The position numbers and the translations under genes were made by a program. DNA of 64,000 nt from Trichococcus paludicola (lineage in GTDB: Bacteria > Bacillota > Bacilli > Lactobacillales > Aerococcaceae): contig NZ_QBLC01000005.1 of the NCBI RefSeq assembly GCF_003052295.1, positions 62,001 through 126,000 of the forward strand. The letters run 5' to 3'. Positions 11,864 through 21,461 of this stretch are shown here, in pieces. Under the pieces are notes generated by a model. It saw only the letters and a list, made by a program, of their open reading frames with translations, searched no databases and was not told where the DNA came from. Positions within the stretch are counted from its first letter, which is position 1. Every line of letters begins with the position of its first letter.

Positions 11864-12682
11864 TCAAGCGTACGTTACCGCAACCCCATAATGGTCGGAC
11901 ACGCCAGGCAACTTCTTACCATCAAACTTAACTTCGTAGGTTTCGACCGCTTGCGGTTGATCCGAGAAGATGTAATCGATGCGCAGCGGCACTTCGTTTC
12001 CTTCCCAGCCGTCGATCGCCGGCGGAACGGTTGCAGAGCCGATTCGAGTTGCAGCGACGGCATAGGCATCTTGCCAGCCGGCATTCGTGATCAGGTCGTA
12101 GCCTTCGTTGCGGACATCGGCCGGGTTGTTGACGTCGCCCATCACGTAGATAGGCTTGGTGCCACGCAACTTTTTGACGCCTGCCTCGACTGAACTCCAC
12201 TCCCGCAGGAACGGATTTTCTTCTTCCTCTTTCCACCAGGACAGGTGGACGGAGACGAAAGCGGCCGCTTCGGTCTCGAGGACCAATGCACGGCGGGTGT
12301 GGATGCTTTCGAAATCATTGACTATAGAAAGTTGGACCTGATCGACTGACTGAATCGGCGCTTTGCTGAGGATGGCGACTCCTTCATCGAAACGGAAGTA
12401 GCCTTGGTGGCACGGCACCCAGGACCAATGGTAGGAAAGGCCTTTCTCCGCCAGAGCCTTTACCAAGAAATAGGCGAAGTTATCCGATTTGATCGGGATT
12501 TCATTCTGAGTGGGCAGATAGCCTTCCGGTTCGCTGATGGCAGGGCCGGAAGAAAGCTGATTCACCTCCTGAAAAGCGATTGCGTCATATTCGTTTTCCA
12601 GGATGTCGGCAACAAGCGGTTCAAACAGGCTAGGGTCTGCTGTTTGAACCCAGCTGTACGTATTCAAAGTCAGTAGTTTCAT
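11864..12682 (-). CDS. mapP: Maltose-6'-phosphate phosphatase
   Basis: A 272-residue endonuclease/exonuclease/phosphatase-fold protein: LTLNTYSW at the N-terminus, the metal-binding FQEVNQ, GDVNNP, a DYIFSD segment and the C-terminal SDHYGV motif. It starts 15 bases after the malT stop on the same strand and faces the malP operon, the exact arrangement known from Enterococcus faecalis. There the enzyme removes phosphate from maltose 6'-phosphate so that maltose phosphorylase can act. The family alone would allow other phosphodiesterases or phosphatases; the neighbourhood makes MapP the best reading. Confidence 0.85.
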   Translation of the reverse strand: MKLLTLNTYSWVQTADPSLFEPLVADILENEYDAIAFQEVNQLSSGPAISEPEGYLPTQNEIPIKSDNFAYFLVKALAEKGLSYHWSWVPCHQGYFRFDEGVAILSKAPIQSVDQVQLSIVNDFESIHTRRALVLETEAAAFVSVHLSWWKEEEENPFLREWSSVEAGVKKLRGTKPIYVMGDVNNPADVRNEGYDLITNAGWQDAYAVAATRIGSATVPPAIDGWEGNEVPLRIDYIFSDQPQAVETYEVKFDGKKLPGVSDHYGVAVTYA

Positions 12683-12697
12683 GTGGTCCTCACCTTT

Positions 12698-14368
12698 CTA
12701 TTTTCCTAATAAATCTATTATATCAGATTTCAGGACATCTGCTTGAGGGCCGTACACGACTTGGATGCCTTTTCCTTTGCGGATGACACCGCGTGCGCCC
12801 AATGTGGACCATTTTTTATCTTCCGCGACTTGTGTTTCATCTTTCACCGTTACGCGCAAACGTGTCATACACGCATCGACTTCAGAAATGTTGTCTTGTC
12901 CGCCGAATGCGCCGATGATGTTCCAAACAAGTTTGTCGTTATCGGATGCATCAGCGTTGCCTGCCGTTGTTGCAGTTGAAGGAGCAGCTTCTTCGCCTTC
13001 ACCATCGAAGTCGGTATAGTTACCCAAACGGCCTGGTGTTGCGAATTTGAAGCGTTTGATCATGAAGTTGGCAACGAAGTACATAATGACAGCAAAAGCG
13101 AGCGTCACCCAGATGTAGTTGACAACATCCAACCATAAGCCGGCTTTCAAGGACATCGGGATGCGCGTCAGGAATTCCAGTGTACCGAAGGAGTGGACGC
13201 GCAGGCTGATGATGTCGGCCATTGCAAAAGCGACTCCTTGGAGGACTGCGTAAACGCCGTAAAGTAGCGGTGCAGCGAACATGAACATGTACTCAAGCGG
13301 CTCAGTTACGCCCGTCAGGAAAACAGCGATGGCTGCCGAGAAGAACATAGATTTGTATTTTGGACGTTTGTCTGCATCGACATTGCGGTACATTGCATAT
13401 GCCAATCCCATCAAACTGCCGGCAGCGCCGATCATTTGGCCGACTTTAAAGCGGGCCGGAGTGAATGCGCTAAGCAACTCGTTGTAGCCTGCGGTATCGC
13501 CAGTATTGTTCAAATTCACCAAATCGCTGGCCCAAGCCAACCATAGAGGATCTTGTCCGAACACTTGCGAACCTGCAGCGGCGCCCGTCAAAATTGTGTA
13601 GGTTCCGCCCAAAGAAGTGTAGTTCATCGGAATCGTCAGCATATGGTGCAGACCGAACGGCAACAACAGACGCTCCAGCGTACCGTATACGAACGGCGCT
13701 AAGATCGGTGCTGTATCCGCGGAGTCTGCGATCCAAATCCCAAAATTATTGATGCCGGTCTGAACGACTGGCCAGATGATTGCCAAGACAAGGGAAATAA
13801 CAACGGATCCACCGATGACGACGAAAGGCACGAAGCGTTTGCCGTTAAAGAAGGACAATGCTTCAGGCAGTTTGCGGTAGTTGTAGTATTTATTGAAGAT
13901 AACCGCACCGACAAAACCGGCGATGATGCCGACGAAAACGCCCATATTCAAAGCGGGTGCGCCCAAAACGTTAGTGAAGTAGCCGTTCACCAAGATATCT
14001 TGGCCGAACAATGTTTTGGTTGTTGCGCCGTCAGTAGCCAACATATCCGCGGTCACTCCGAAAAGTTTACCGGTCGTGCGGTTAATCAGGATGAATGCAA
14101 GCAGTGCTGCGAAGGCTCCGCCAGCACGCTCTTTCGCCCAAGATCCCCCGATGGCGACAGCGAACAGGATATGCAGGTTGACGATGACAGCCCAGCCCAG
14201 GTCTTCGATAACCCCAGCCGTTGTCAGCAACAATTGGACATCCCCCGAGAACATAGCGATCATTTTACCGATACTGATCATCAAACCAGCTGCCGGCATG
14301 ACCGCGATAACGACCATCAAAGCTTTACCAAATTTTTGCCAAAAATCGAACGTAAATATTTTTTTCAT
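12698..14368 (-). CDS. malT: Maltose PTS transporter EIICB
   Basis: A 556-residue EIICB permease of the glucose-glucoside family: an N-terminal EIIC part with about ten membrane helices (LPFGLHHMLTIPMNY, GVTEPLEYMFMF) and a C-terminal EIIB domain with phospho-cysteine Cys500 (DACMTRLRV). No EIIA domain is present. GAGAGGAG upstream supports the start at 14368 over one six codons earlier. It is transcribed divergently from malP, with mapP directly downstream, so maltose 6'-phosphate made here is probably dephosphorylated by MapP. Its promoter carries a MalR operator and a cre-like box. Confidence 0.92.
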   Translation of the reverse strand: MKKIFTFDFWQKFGKALMVVIAVMPAAGLMISIGKMIAMFSGDVQLLLTTAGVIEDLGWAVIVNLHILFAVAIGGSWAKERAGGAFAALLAFILINRTTGKLFGVTADMLATDGATTKTLFGQDILVNGYFTNVLGAPALNMGVFVGIIAGFVGAVIFNKYYNYRKLPEALSFFNGKRFVPFVVIGGSVVISLVLAIIWPVVQTGINNFGIWIADSADTAPILAPFVYGTLERLLLPFGLHHMLTIPMNYTSLGGTYTILTGAAAGSQVFGQDPLWLAWASDLVNLNNTGDTAGYNELLSAFTPARFKVGQMIGAAGSLMGLAYAMYRNVDADKRPKYKSMFFSAAIAVFLTGVTEPLEYMFMFAAPLLYGVYAVLQGVAFAMADIISLRVHSFGTLEFLTRIPMSLKAGLWLDVVNYIWVTLAFAVIMYFVANFMIKRFKFATPGRLGNYTDFDGEGEEAAPSTATTAGNADASDNDKLVWNIIGAFGGQDNISEVDACMTRLRVTVKDETQVAEDKKWSTLGARGVIRKGKGIQVVYGPQADVLKSDIIDLLGK

Positions 14369-14396
14369 TTTTAAAACTCCTCTCAAAATTTATTAG

Positions 14397-14463
14397 TGCA
14401 ATCGATTGCAACGTTTACGATTCGAAGTATAGAACATATCCAGAGATTTTGCAAGCGTTCTAT
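14397..14463 (-). promoter_or_regulatory. malT promoter with MalR operator and cre-like box
   Basis: On the minus strand a -35 TTGCAA (14449-14454) and a -10 TATACT (14426-14431) are 17 bp apart. TGCAATCGATTGCA at 14397-14410 is a perfect LacI-type palindrome downstream of the start site. TGCAAGCGTTCTAT at 14450-14463 overlaps the -35 and resembles a cre box with mismatches at its end. Confidence 0.7.
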
Positions 14464-14553
14464 TTGAGAATAATTCGGTTTTCCCGACGGATATTCAGCG
14501 AATAGATGAAGGAAAGAGCAGAAATTCCGAAAAATAACACGGCGGAAATAATA

Positions 14554-14596
14554 ATGCAACTTTTGCATTGACAATGCAACCGATTGCACTTAAACT
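14554..14596 (+). promoter_or_regulatory. malP promoter with MalR operator in the spacer
   Basis: A consensus -35 TTGACA (14568-14573) and a -10 TAAACT (14591-14596) are 17 bp apart. The palindrome TGCAACCGATTGCA (14575-14588) fills the spacer, and a second, weaker palindrome (TGCAACTTTTGCA) lies just upstream. Both resemble the operator in front of malT, so MalR probably represses the two divergent units together. Confidence 0.75.
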
Positions 14597-14625
14597 AAGG
14601 GGGAAGAACAAATAAGGGGGAACAA

Positions 14626-16902
14626 ATGATGACACAACAAATTTTTGAGATCGATCCATGGAAAGTGACAACCAAACAATTAGATAAAGAAAACCGCCGC
14701 CTGCAGGAAAGTTTGACCAGCCTCGGCAACGGCTATATGGGCATGCGCGGAAACTTCGAGGAAGCCTACTCGGGCGATCACCATCAAGGCACCTATGTGG
14801 CGGGCGTCTGGTATCCCGACAAAACACGCGTTGGTTGGTGGAAAAACGGTTATCCGGAATATTTCGGAAAAGTGATTAATGCGATGAATTTCCTGTACAT
14901 GCACATCTTTGTGGACGGGGAAGAAATCGATCTGCATAAGGATGCAGTGAAAGACTTTTCCTTGACGTTGGATATGGAAAAAGGCCGCTTGGAACGTTTC
15001 TTTACGGTAGTGAAGAACGGTAAAGAAGTCACGGTCCATTTCACACGCTTCCTGAGCATCGACATCAAAGAGCTTTGCGCCATCAAAGTGGAAATCACAG
15101 CTTCAGAAAATGCTGCTATCCGCATCGAAAGCGCTCTGGACGGGAATGTCCAAAACGAGGACGCCAACTATGATGAAATGTTCTGGGAATGGGTTGAACA
15201 GACTGACGATACGTTGGTCGTCGAAACAATCCCGAACAACTTCGGCATCGAACGTTTCAGCGTGGCTGCAACGATGCACCACAAAGCGACAGGCTTCAAT
15301 CAAAAAGGCAACAACAGCAAAGAGTTGTTCGTCTCCCAAGTGTTCGAAGGGGAAGCGGGAAACGGCCAAGTCCTTTCATTGGAGAAATACGTGACGCTGA
15401 CAACGAGCCGCGATCATGCGAAGGATCAACTTGCAGCAAAAGCCGAAGAAATCTACGCAACAAAAATAGCAGGCCAAAGTTTTGAGGAATTGGAAGCAAA
15501 ACAAGCGAATTTGTGGGCAAAGCGTTGGGAATTGGCGGATGTCGAAATCGGCGGGGATGATGAAGCGCAACAAGGCATCCGTTTCAACTTGTTCCAACTG
15601 TTCTCCACTTATTATGGAGAAGATGAGCGCCTGAACATCGGACCGAAAGGCTTCACCGGCGAAAAATACGGCGGCGCTACTTACTGGGATACAGAAGCTT
15701 ACGGCGTGCCGTTCTACTTGGCAGTCACCGAGCCGGAAGTCACCCGCAACCTGTTGAAATACCGCCACAACCAATTGCCGGGAGCTTTCCACAATGCCGC
15801 GCAACAAGGATTGAAGGGCGCATTGTATCCGATGGTGACCTTCACCGGCGTGGAATGCCACAATGAATGGGAAATCACTTTTGAGGAAATCCACCGCAAC
15901 GGTGCGATCCCTTACGCAATCTACAATTACACAGCCTATACAGGCGATGAAAGCTACTTGGCCGAAGAAGGACTGGAAGTGCTCAGCGCCGTCAGCCGTT
16001 TCTGGGCGGACCGCGTACACTTTTCGCAGAACAAGCAATGCTACATGATCCATGGCGTGACCGGGCCGAACGAGTACGAAAACAACATCAACAACAACTG
16101 GTACACAAACCGCTTGGCTGTCTGGGTGCTGCGTTATACCTTGGAAAGCCTGGAGAAATATCCGGAACGCGCAGAAGCGTTGGGCATCACCGCAACCGAA
16201 AAAGAACAATGGCAGGATATCATCGACAACATGTACTTCCCGTACGATGAGGAGCGCCAAGTTTTCGTGCAGCATGACACTTTCCTTGATAAGGATCTAA
16301 AACCGGTCAGCGCGCTGGACAAGGCTGATTTGCCGTTGAACCAACACTGGTCATGGGACAAGATTTTACGTTCCTGCTTCATCAAGCAAGCGGACGTCCT
16401 GCAAGGGATCTACCTGTTCGGTGACGAATTCACGATGGAAGAAAAAGAACGCAACTTCGACTTCTACGAGCCGATGACCGTGCATGAATCAAGCTTGTCG
16501 CCATGCATCCACGCCATCCTTGCGGCAGAACTGAACAAGGAAGAAAAAGCTGTGGATCTTTACCGCCGCACCGCTCGCTTGGATCTGGACAACTATAACA
16601 ACGATACCGAAGACGGCTTGCACATCACATCGATGACCGGCAGCTGGTTGACGATCGCGGAAGGCTTCGCCGGCATGCGCGCCAAAGACGGTCTGCGTTT
16701 TGCGCCATTCTTGCCGAAAGACTGGACGCACTACCAATTCCACATCAACTACCGCGGCCGCTTGATCCTGATTGCAGTGAACGAAGAGATCGTCAGCCTG
16801 ACCTTGGTGAAGGGCGAAGCGTTACCTGTCCGCATCTATGATGAAGAGTTGCAGCTGAAAGATGAAATCAAAGTCGCACTGAAAAAGACCGTGTCCGTAT
16901 GA
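14626..16902 (+). CDS. malP: Maltose phosphorylase, GH65
   Basis: A 758-residue GH65 enzyme that converts maltose and phosphate to glucose and beta-glucose 1-phosphate by inversion. It has the catalytic acid Glu483 in [14 protein letters not shown], the [12 protein letters not shown] segment, and [14 protein letters not shown] near the phosphate site. Length matches characterised maltose phosphorylases. GGGG-rich ribosome site before 14626. It heads the operon malP-pgmB-malM-malR; the beta-glucose 1-phosphate goes to the next enzyme. Trehalose or kojibiose phosphorylases share the fold, but the mal context supports maltose. Confidence 0.93.
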   Translation: MMTQQIFEIDPWKVTTKQLDKENRRLQESLTSLGNGYMGMRGNFEEAYSGDHHQGTYVAGVWYPDKTRVGWWKNGYPEYFGKVINAMNFLYMHIFVDGEEIDLHKDAVKDFSLTLDMEKGRLERFFTVVKNGKEVTVHFTRFLSIDIKELCAIKVEITASENAAIRIESALDGNVQNEDANYDEMFWEWVEQTDDTLVVETIPNNFGIERFSVAATMHHKATGFNQKGNNSKELFVSQVFEGEAGNGQVLSLEKYVTLTTSRDHAKDQLAAKAEEIYATKIAGQSFEELEAKQANLWAKRWELADVEIGGDDEAQQGIRFNLFQLFSTYYGEDERLNIGPKGFTGEKYGGATYWDTEAYGVPFYLAVTEPEVTRNLLKYRHNQLPGAFHNAAQQGLKGALYPMVTFTGVECHNEWEITFEEIHRNGAIPYAIYNYTAYTGDESYLAEEGLEVLSAVSRFWADRVHFSQNKQCYMIHGVTGPNEYENNINNNWYTNRLAVWVLRYTLESLEKYPERAEALGITATEKEQWQDIIDNMYFPYDEERQVFVQHDTFLDKDLKPVSALDKADLPLNQHWSWDKILRSCFIKQADVLQGIYLFGDEFTMEEKERNFDFYEPMTVHESSLSPCIHAILAAELNKEEKAVDLYRRTARLDLDNYNNDTEDGLHITSMTGSWLTIAEGFAGMRAKDGLRFAPFLPKDWTHYQFHINYRGRLILIAVNEEIVSLTLVKGEALPVRIYDEELQLKDEIKVALKKTVSV

Positions 16903-16925
16903 GCGACACCAAAGGAGAGAAAGAA

Positions 16926-17591
16926 ATGTTGAAAGCAGTATTGTTTGATTTGGACGGCGTGATCACCGACACCGCCAAGTTCCATTTTTTGGCCTGGCGT
17001 GACCTCGGAGCGGAGTTGGGGATCACCGTCGACGAAGCCTTCAATGAAGAACTGAAGGGTGTCAGCCGGATGGATTCTTTGGAGCGCATCCTCGCATACG
17101 GTGGCTTGGCTGACAAGTATTCTTTGGCTGAAAAAGAAGCCCTCTGCACAAAGAAAAATGACCATTATCTGGAATTGATCCAGGAAATGACACCTGCGGA
17201 CATCCTGCCAGGGATCCTGCCGCTTTTGGAAGAATTGCGCGAAGCGGGTCTGAAGACGATCATTACCTCAGCCAGCAAGAACGCACCGGGCATCCTGGCG
17301 TTGCTGCAGGTGAAGGACTACTTCGACGGCATCGTCGATCCGGCTTCAGTAGCTGCAGGCAAACCGGCTCCGGACATCTTCTTGGCCGGTGCGGAGCTTG
17401 CAGGCGTGCAACCAGCCGAGTGCATCGGTGTGGAAGATGCCGCTTCAGGAGTGGACGCCATCAAAGCCGCGAATATCACTGCGGTTGCGATCGGCGATGC
17501 AGCCGTGCTGGGGCATGCCGACCGCGTGTTGGCGGACACAAGCGCATTGTCGCTTGCCGTCTTGCGTGATACCTGGGAGCAGGCGATTTAA
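16926..17591 (+). CDS. pgmB: Beta-phosphoglucomutase
   Basis: A 221-residue HAD-superfamily mutase turning beta-glucose 1-phosphate into glucose 6-phosphate. The nucleophile Asp8 and acid/base Asp10 lie in LFDLDGVITDT. Other family motifs are TSASKNAPG and GKPAPDIFL followed by GVEDAASGV for the metal site. The ATG at 16926 has AAAGGAGAG in front. It lies 23 bases after malP. A second copy, very similar in sequence, stands alone at 31225. Confidence 0.93.
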   Translation: MLKAVLFDLDGVITDTAKFHFLAWRDLGAELGITVDEAFNEELKGVSRMDSLERILAYGGLADKYSLAEKEALCTKKNDHYLELIQEMTPADILPGILPLLEELREAGLKTIITSASKNAPGILALLQVKDYFDGIVDPASVAAGKPAPDIFLAGAELAGVQPAECIGVEDAASGVDAIKAANITAVAIGDAAVLGHADRVLADTSALSLAVLRDTWEQAI

Positions 17592-17592
17592 A

Positions 17593-18612
17593 ATGGGCAG
17601 CATAACGATCCGCGAATGGGGCAGCATCGGAACGGAAAAAGTCATGCGCATCACCTTGAGCCAGCCGAACGGGATGTCCGTCAGCTGCATCAACTACGGT
17701 GCCCGGCTGATCCGTTTGCTGGTCCCGGACCGGGAAGGCCATAGTGAAAATGTTGTCCTAGGCTTGGCTGATGCTGAAGCCTACGGAAACGACCGCGCTT
17801 CCTTCGGCGCCACCGTTGGCCCGGTTGCCGGCCGGATTTCCGGAGGCAAATGGAGAGCGGTGCAGCTGGAACAGAATGCCGGCGAACACCATATCCACGG
17901 AGGCAATAGCGGCTGGGGCCAACAGTTCTGGGACTTTACGACCGAAGAGACGGCAGAAGCCATAACCGTCACTTTCTCGTTGGAATCAACTCGGGAAGTG
18001 GTCGGCTATCCCGGCCGACTGCAGGCGAAAGTCAGCTATTCTTTGGATGCAGAAGGATGCCTGACGATCACGATGGAAGGGGTCAGCTGTGACCCTGAAG
18101 AAACGCTGTTCAATCCGACCAGTCATATTTATTTCAACTTGAGTGGCGACGCCAAACGTTCAATAACCGGTCATACTTTGCAGCTGGCCTGTGAGGAAGT
18201 GCTGGAGTTGGATGCTGACAAGCTCCCGACCGGATTGAAGCGAGCGGTGGCGGGGACGGCTTTCGATTTCCGCGAAGCGACAGTTATCCGCAAAGCCATC
18301 CGCAAGCGTCCAGAAGGATTCGATGATGTTTTCCTGATGCAGCCGAACCGACAGCCGCAGCTGATCCTCCATGATGAGGGGAGCGGCCGGAAAATGGAAC
18401 TGTCCAGCAACCGCAGCAGCATTGTGCTTTTTTCGACGACGGACATGAACGAACCGTATCTTGTAAATGGCCGCCCGATGCGGAGCCATCTGGGGTTGGC
18501 GATTGAAGCGCAGGAAATGCCGGATGCCATCCATCATCTGGGCTGGGACAATATCGTCCTGGCGCCAAATACTTTGGCGATAAGGGTTCAAAATTACACT
18601 TTTAAATGGTAA
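17593..18612 (+). CDS. malM: Aldose 1-epimerase (mutarotase)
   Basis: A 339-residue mutarotase that interconverts alpha and beta anomers of glucose or maltose, useful here because maltose phosphorylase yields beta-glucose 1-phosphate. The sugar-binding and catalytic histidines lie in HHIHGGNSGWGQQFW and NPTSHIYFNLSG; the catalytic base Glu lies in GLAIEAQEMPDA. It starts one base after the pgmB stop with only a weak ribosome site, suggesting translational coupling. A longer frame to the left overlaps pgmB and is not the gene. Confidence 0.9.
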   Translation: MGSITIREWGSIGTEKVMRITLSQPNGMSVSCINYGARLIRLLVPDREGHSENVVLGLADAEAYGNDRASFGATVGPVAGRISGGKWRAVQLEQNAGEHHIHGGNSGWGQQFWDFTTEETAEAITVTFSLESTREVVGYPGRLQAKVSYSLDAEGCLTITMEGVSCDPEETLFNPTSHIYFNLSGDAKRSITGHTLQLACEEVLELDADKLPTGLKRAVAGTAFDFREATVIRKAIRKRPEGFDDVFLMQPNRQPQLILHDEGSGRKMELSSNRSSIVLFSTTDMNEPYLVNGRPMRSHLGLAIEAQEMPDAIHHLGWDNIVLAPNTLAIRVQNYTFKW

Positions 18613-18648
18613 TCTTAGGATACAAAATGAACTCTGAGGAAAATGCCT

Positions 18649-19665
18649 ATGACAGTTACGATAAAAGATGTCGCCAGAGAAGCGGGCGTCGCAACTTCAA
18701 CCGTTTCACGCACGTTGAAGGACAGCCCGCTGATCAGCGAAAACACAAAAGTGAAAGTGCGCCAAGCGATGCAGAAACTGGGCTACACGCCCAACTTCGC
18801 TGCCCAGAACCTGGCCAATAAGTCCACGCAGACGATCGGCGTGATCCTGCCGGTGGCGACGATGGGAAATCCTGCGCAGAACCCGCTCTTCCTGGAGATG
18901 ATTCAGGAAATCGGCGTCGTCTGCAATGAACAGAAATACATGATTTCTTTGGCTACCGGGAAAACGATGGCAGAACTGAAGGAAAGCGTGCGCCTGATGC
19001 ACCAACGCAAACTGGTCGACGGCTTCATCCTATTGTATTCGGAGGCAAAGGATCCGATCCGCAAGTTCTTGCATGAGGAAAAGATCCCATATGCTTTGCT
19101 GGGGAAACCCGATGTCTACGAGAACGAAACGATCTATATCGATAACGATAATCGCCTGTCCGGCAAAACTGCGACTGACTGCTTGATCCGGCATGGGCAC
19201 CAACGGATCGGCTATGTCGGTTTGACGCCTTCCCAAATGGTCGATAAGGAGCGCTATAAAGGCTATTCCGATGCCTTACGCGACGCCGAATTGGCCGTCC
19301 ATCCGGAACTCTATTTCGAAACACCGGACAATTTCATGGCTTTCCAAGAGTTCCTAGAAGAGACCAAACCGACCGGACTTGTCGTCGGCGATGACCGTTT
19401 GGCCTTGCGGGTCCTGCAGTATCTGCAGCTGGACAAGTACAAAGTGCCGGATGACATCTCCCTCGTCAGCTTCAACAATTCCGTCTTTGCGACCCTGTCC
19501 CATCCATTCCTGACGACAATCGACATCCATGTCCAGGAATTGGCGAGACAAGCCGCCGCCCTCCTGATCCGCCAACTCAACGAACCGAGCGCCTTGCTGC
19601 CGAAAATGATCGTGCCGCATGAAGTGATCGAAAGAGAAACGGTTATGCGGGTGCGGGGAGAGTAA
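18649..19665 (+). CDS. malR: LacI-family maltose regulator
   Basis: A 338-residue LacI/GalR repressor: N-terminal helix-turn-helix (IKDVAREAGVATSTVSRTL) and hinge (NLANKSTQTIGVILP), then a periplasmic-binding-like effector domain ending in DIHVQELARQAAALL. GAGGA eight bases upstream favours 18649 over the ATG two codons earlier. It closes the mal operon. The two palindromes between malT and malP are its likely operators. Confidence 0.92.
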   Translation: MTVTIKDVAREAGVATSTVSRTLKDSPLISENTKVKVRQAMQKLGYTPNFAAQNLANKSTQTIGVILPVATMGNPAQNPLFLEMIQEIGVVCNEQKYMISLATGKTMAELKESVRLMHQRKLVDGFILLYSEAKDPIRKFLHEEKIPYALLGKPDVYENETIYIDNDNRLSGKTATDCLIRHGHQRIGYVGLTPSQMVDKERYKGYSDALRDAELAVHPELYFETPDNFMAFQEFLEETKPTGLVVGDDRLALRVLQYLQLDKYKVPDDISLVSFNNSVFATLSHPFLTTIDIHVQELARQAAALLIRQLNEPSALLPKMIVPHEVIERETVMRVRGE

Positions 19666-19689
19666 GTCCTCAATAGATAAATTCTTTAA

Positions 19690-19750
19690 AACAGCAAGCC
19701 CCTAATTTCCGATATCCGATTGGAGACTAGGGGGCTTGCTGTTTTTGTTT
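19690..19750 (+). terminator. Terminator of the mal operon
   Basis: The arms ACAGCAAGCCCC and GGGGCTTGCTGT enclose a 24-base loop region, followed by a T-rich run. Confidence 0.8.
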
Positions 19751-19772
19751 TGGGGGCATAGCTAAGCGTGCC

Positions 19773-20105
19773 TTATATATTATCTGAGAATGATTTGGTC
19801 AGGAACTTCAGGAATTGCTGGGCTTCCGGGGTGATGTTTTCTCTTGTTCTTTTGATCCAGCCCATTTTGATGAGGACGTCGTAATTTTCGATAGGGATGG
19901 TTCTGATGCCGTGTTCCAGAAAATCTGCTGGCTGATTCCGGGGCCAAACCGGAAAACATCCGTATTCTTCAGCATCGTCAGGATGGTGGAAGTTTCATTC
20001 ACAAAGAAAACCTTTTCGAACTCGGTCAATTTCACACCGTCTATTTCCGGGTAGTGGCTCAAGTTGGAATAATAATCATCCGGTTTTCGGATGACCGGGA
20101 AGGCC
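19773..20105 (-). pseudogene. LysR-family regulator, C-terminal remnant with frameshift
   Basis: The minus strand reads AFPVIRKPDDYYSNLSHYPEI, then VFFVNETSTILTMLKNTDVF and, after a shift of frame near FGPGISQQIF, EHGIRTIPI, LIKMGWIKRTRE and TPEAQQFLKFLTKSFSDNI to a stop. This is the end of a LysR substrate-binding domain. The DNA-binding half is missing, and 20110-20398 shows nothing gene-like, so the gene is dead. Confidence 0.65.
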
Positions 20106-20398
20106 TTAAGCTCCCTTATGTTAGTTTAAGTGAGGGTGCTTACCTTTAAAGGTTAGTTTGAGTTCGGTATTTAACTGGACTTAAGCTAGCCATTTTTTAT
20201 TTTCCATAAAAGGTAGTCGAAGACTCAATGAAATCAGCAGCGAATAAGCGACTTGTAAAAAGATATCAGCAATTATAATGAGGCAGTTGGATATAGCACT
20301 GTAACCGTATCATAAGTCAATAAGCTAAAATTTGGGCATTTTGGTGCATGAGTAGTATGATGAAGTTACTAATAATTAGTATTATGAGGAGTGGTAGG

Positions 20399-21187
20399 AT
20401 GACAGCATATGAATTACCAAAAGTATGGCAGTGGGAAGAAGAGAATTCAAATAAAGTTGGAAACCGTCCAACAGCCGGCAGTCGTTTCGAACAAAAATTA
20501 CCAGTCGGAGATGCTCCGTTCCAACTCTATTCATTAGGAACACCGAATGGCATTAAAGTTACGATCATGTTCGAAGAGCTAAAAGAATTGGGTGTAGAGG
20601 GTGCAGATTATGACTTATACACTATTAACATTGGGGAAGGCGACCAGTTTGGTTCGGATTTCGTCGAGATCAATCCTAATTCTAAAATTCCAGCCCTTGT
20701 TGACCAAAGTCAAAGTCCGCGTTTGGAAATTTTTGAATCAGGTTCCATTCTGCTTTATTTAGCGGAGAAATTTAATCAACTGATTCCGACTGATATCCAT
20801 GGCCGGACCGAAACCCTTAATTGGTTATTCTGGCAAACAGGAGCAGGCCCTTATGTTGGTGGAGGATTTGGCCACTTTTTTGCTTATGCTCCAGAGCCTA
20901 TGCAATACCCGATTGATCGCTTCACGATGGAAACGAAACGTCAGCTGGATTTACTCGATAAAACCTTAGCGCAACGACCTTATATAGCTGGTGATGCCTA
21001 TACCATAGCAGATATTGCCATCTGGTCTTGGTACGGTCGTTTAGCTTTAGGAAAATTATATGAAGGATCCTATGAATTTTTGAATCTGGATGAATACCCT
21101 CATCTCTTGGAATGGGCTCAGCGCATTGCAGAACGATCAGGCGTTCAAAAAGGTCTGGCAGCGGAGTCTCAACCGCTTGAGAAGTAG
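20399..21187 (+). CDS. yghU: Glutathione transferase-like disulfide-bond oxidoreductase, YghU type
   Basis: A 262-residue two-domain GST relative. The N-terminal extension YELPKVWQWEEEN is typical of YghU proteins. The thioredoxin-like domain follows with NPNSKIPALVD and the glutathione-gamma-Glu motif FESGSILLYLAEK; the helical domain carries AYTIADIAIWSWYG. GAGGAG seven bases upstream sets the start at 20399, since the longer frame has no ribosome site. In E. coli these enzymes reduce disulfides or peroxides with two glutathiones. It stands alone between two LysR remnants. Confidence 0.88.
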   Translation: MTAYELPKVWQWEEENSNKVGNRPTAGSRFEQKLPVGDAPFQLYSLGTPNGIKVTIMFEELKELGVEGADYDLYTINIGEGDQFGSDFVEINPNSKIPALVDQSQSPRLEIFESGSILLYLAEKFNQLIPTDIHGRTETLNWLFWQTGAGPYVGGGFGHFFAYAPEPMQYPIDRFTMETKRQLDLLDKTLAQRPYIAGDAYTIADIAIWSWYGRLALGKLYEGSYEFLNLDEYPHLLEWAQRIAERSGVQKGLAAESQPLEK

Positions 21188-21308
21188 TTCAAGAAAACAA
21201 ATCATTGAGTTTTCTCCTTAGGTAGCACTAAACCTCATTTAGACATAGTGCGGAGAACCGATCAAGATGTTGAGTAGGGAAGAGCGGGAGGAGAAAATAC
21301 TCAAAAAA

Positions 21309-21346
21309 TAAACCATCAACTTTCCTATGAGAGTTGATGGTTTTTG
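21309..21346 (+). terminator. Terminator after yghU
   Basis: AAACCATCAACT and AGTTGATGGTTT form a 12-bp stem with a 10-base loop, then TTTTT. Confidence 0.8.
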
Positions 21347-21347
21347 T

Positions 21348-21391
21348 ATTCCGAGAATGATCCGGTCAGCAATTTCAGAAAGCGTCCGCAT
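21348..21391 (-). pseudogene. Second tiny LysR C-terminal remnant
   Basis: The minus strand reads CGRFLKLLTGSFSEY, matching QQFLKFLTKSFSDN of the remnant left of yghU. Only about 40 bases survive. Confidence 0.4.
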
Positions 21392-21400
21392 AAATTAATT

Positions 21401-21431
21401 ACTTTTGTCAATTTACATACGTGACAAAAGT
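21401..21431 (+). promoter_or_regulatory. Inverted repeat in front of the sensor operon
   Basis: ACTTTTGTCA (21401-21410) and TGACAAAAGT (21422-21431) form a perfect inverted repeat with an 11-base centre, directly upstream of a TATATA -10-like sequence. The inner TGTCA-N11-TGACA recurs in front of the PTS operon, so it is a candidate site for the response regulator at 23709. Confidence 0.55.
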
Positions 21432-21461
21432 ATATAGACTGTGAGGTGGGAGAGTGATGGG

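Noticed and set aside
15376-16275. 299-codon minus-strand frame
   Set aside because: Shadow of maltose phosphorylase, explained by codon bias.
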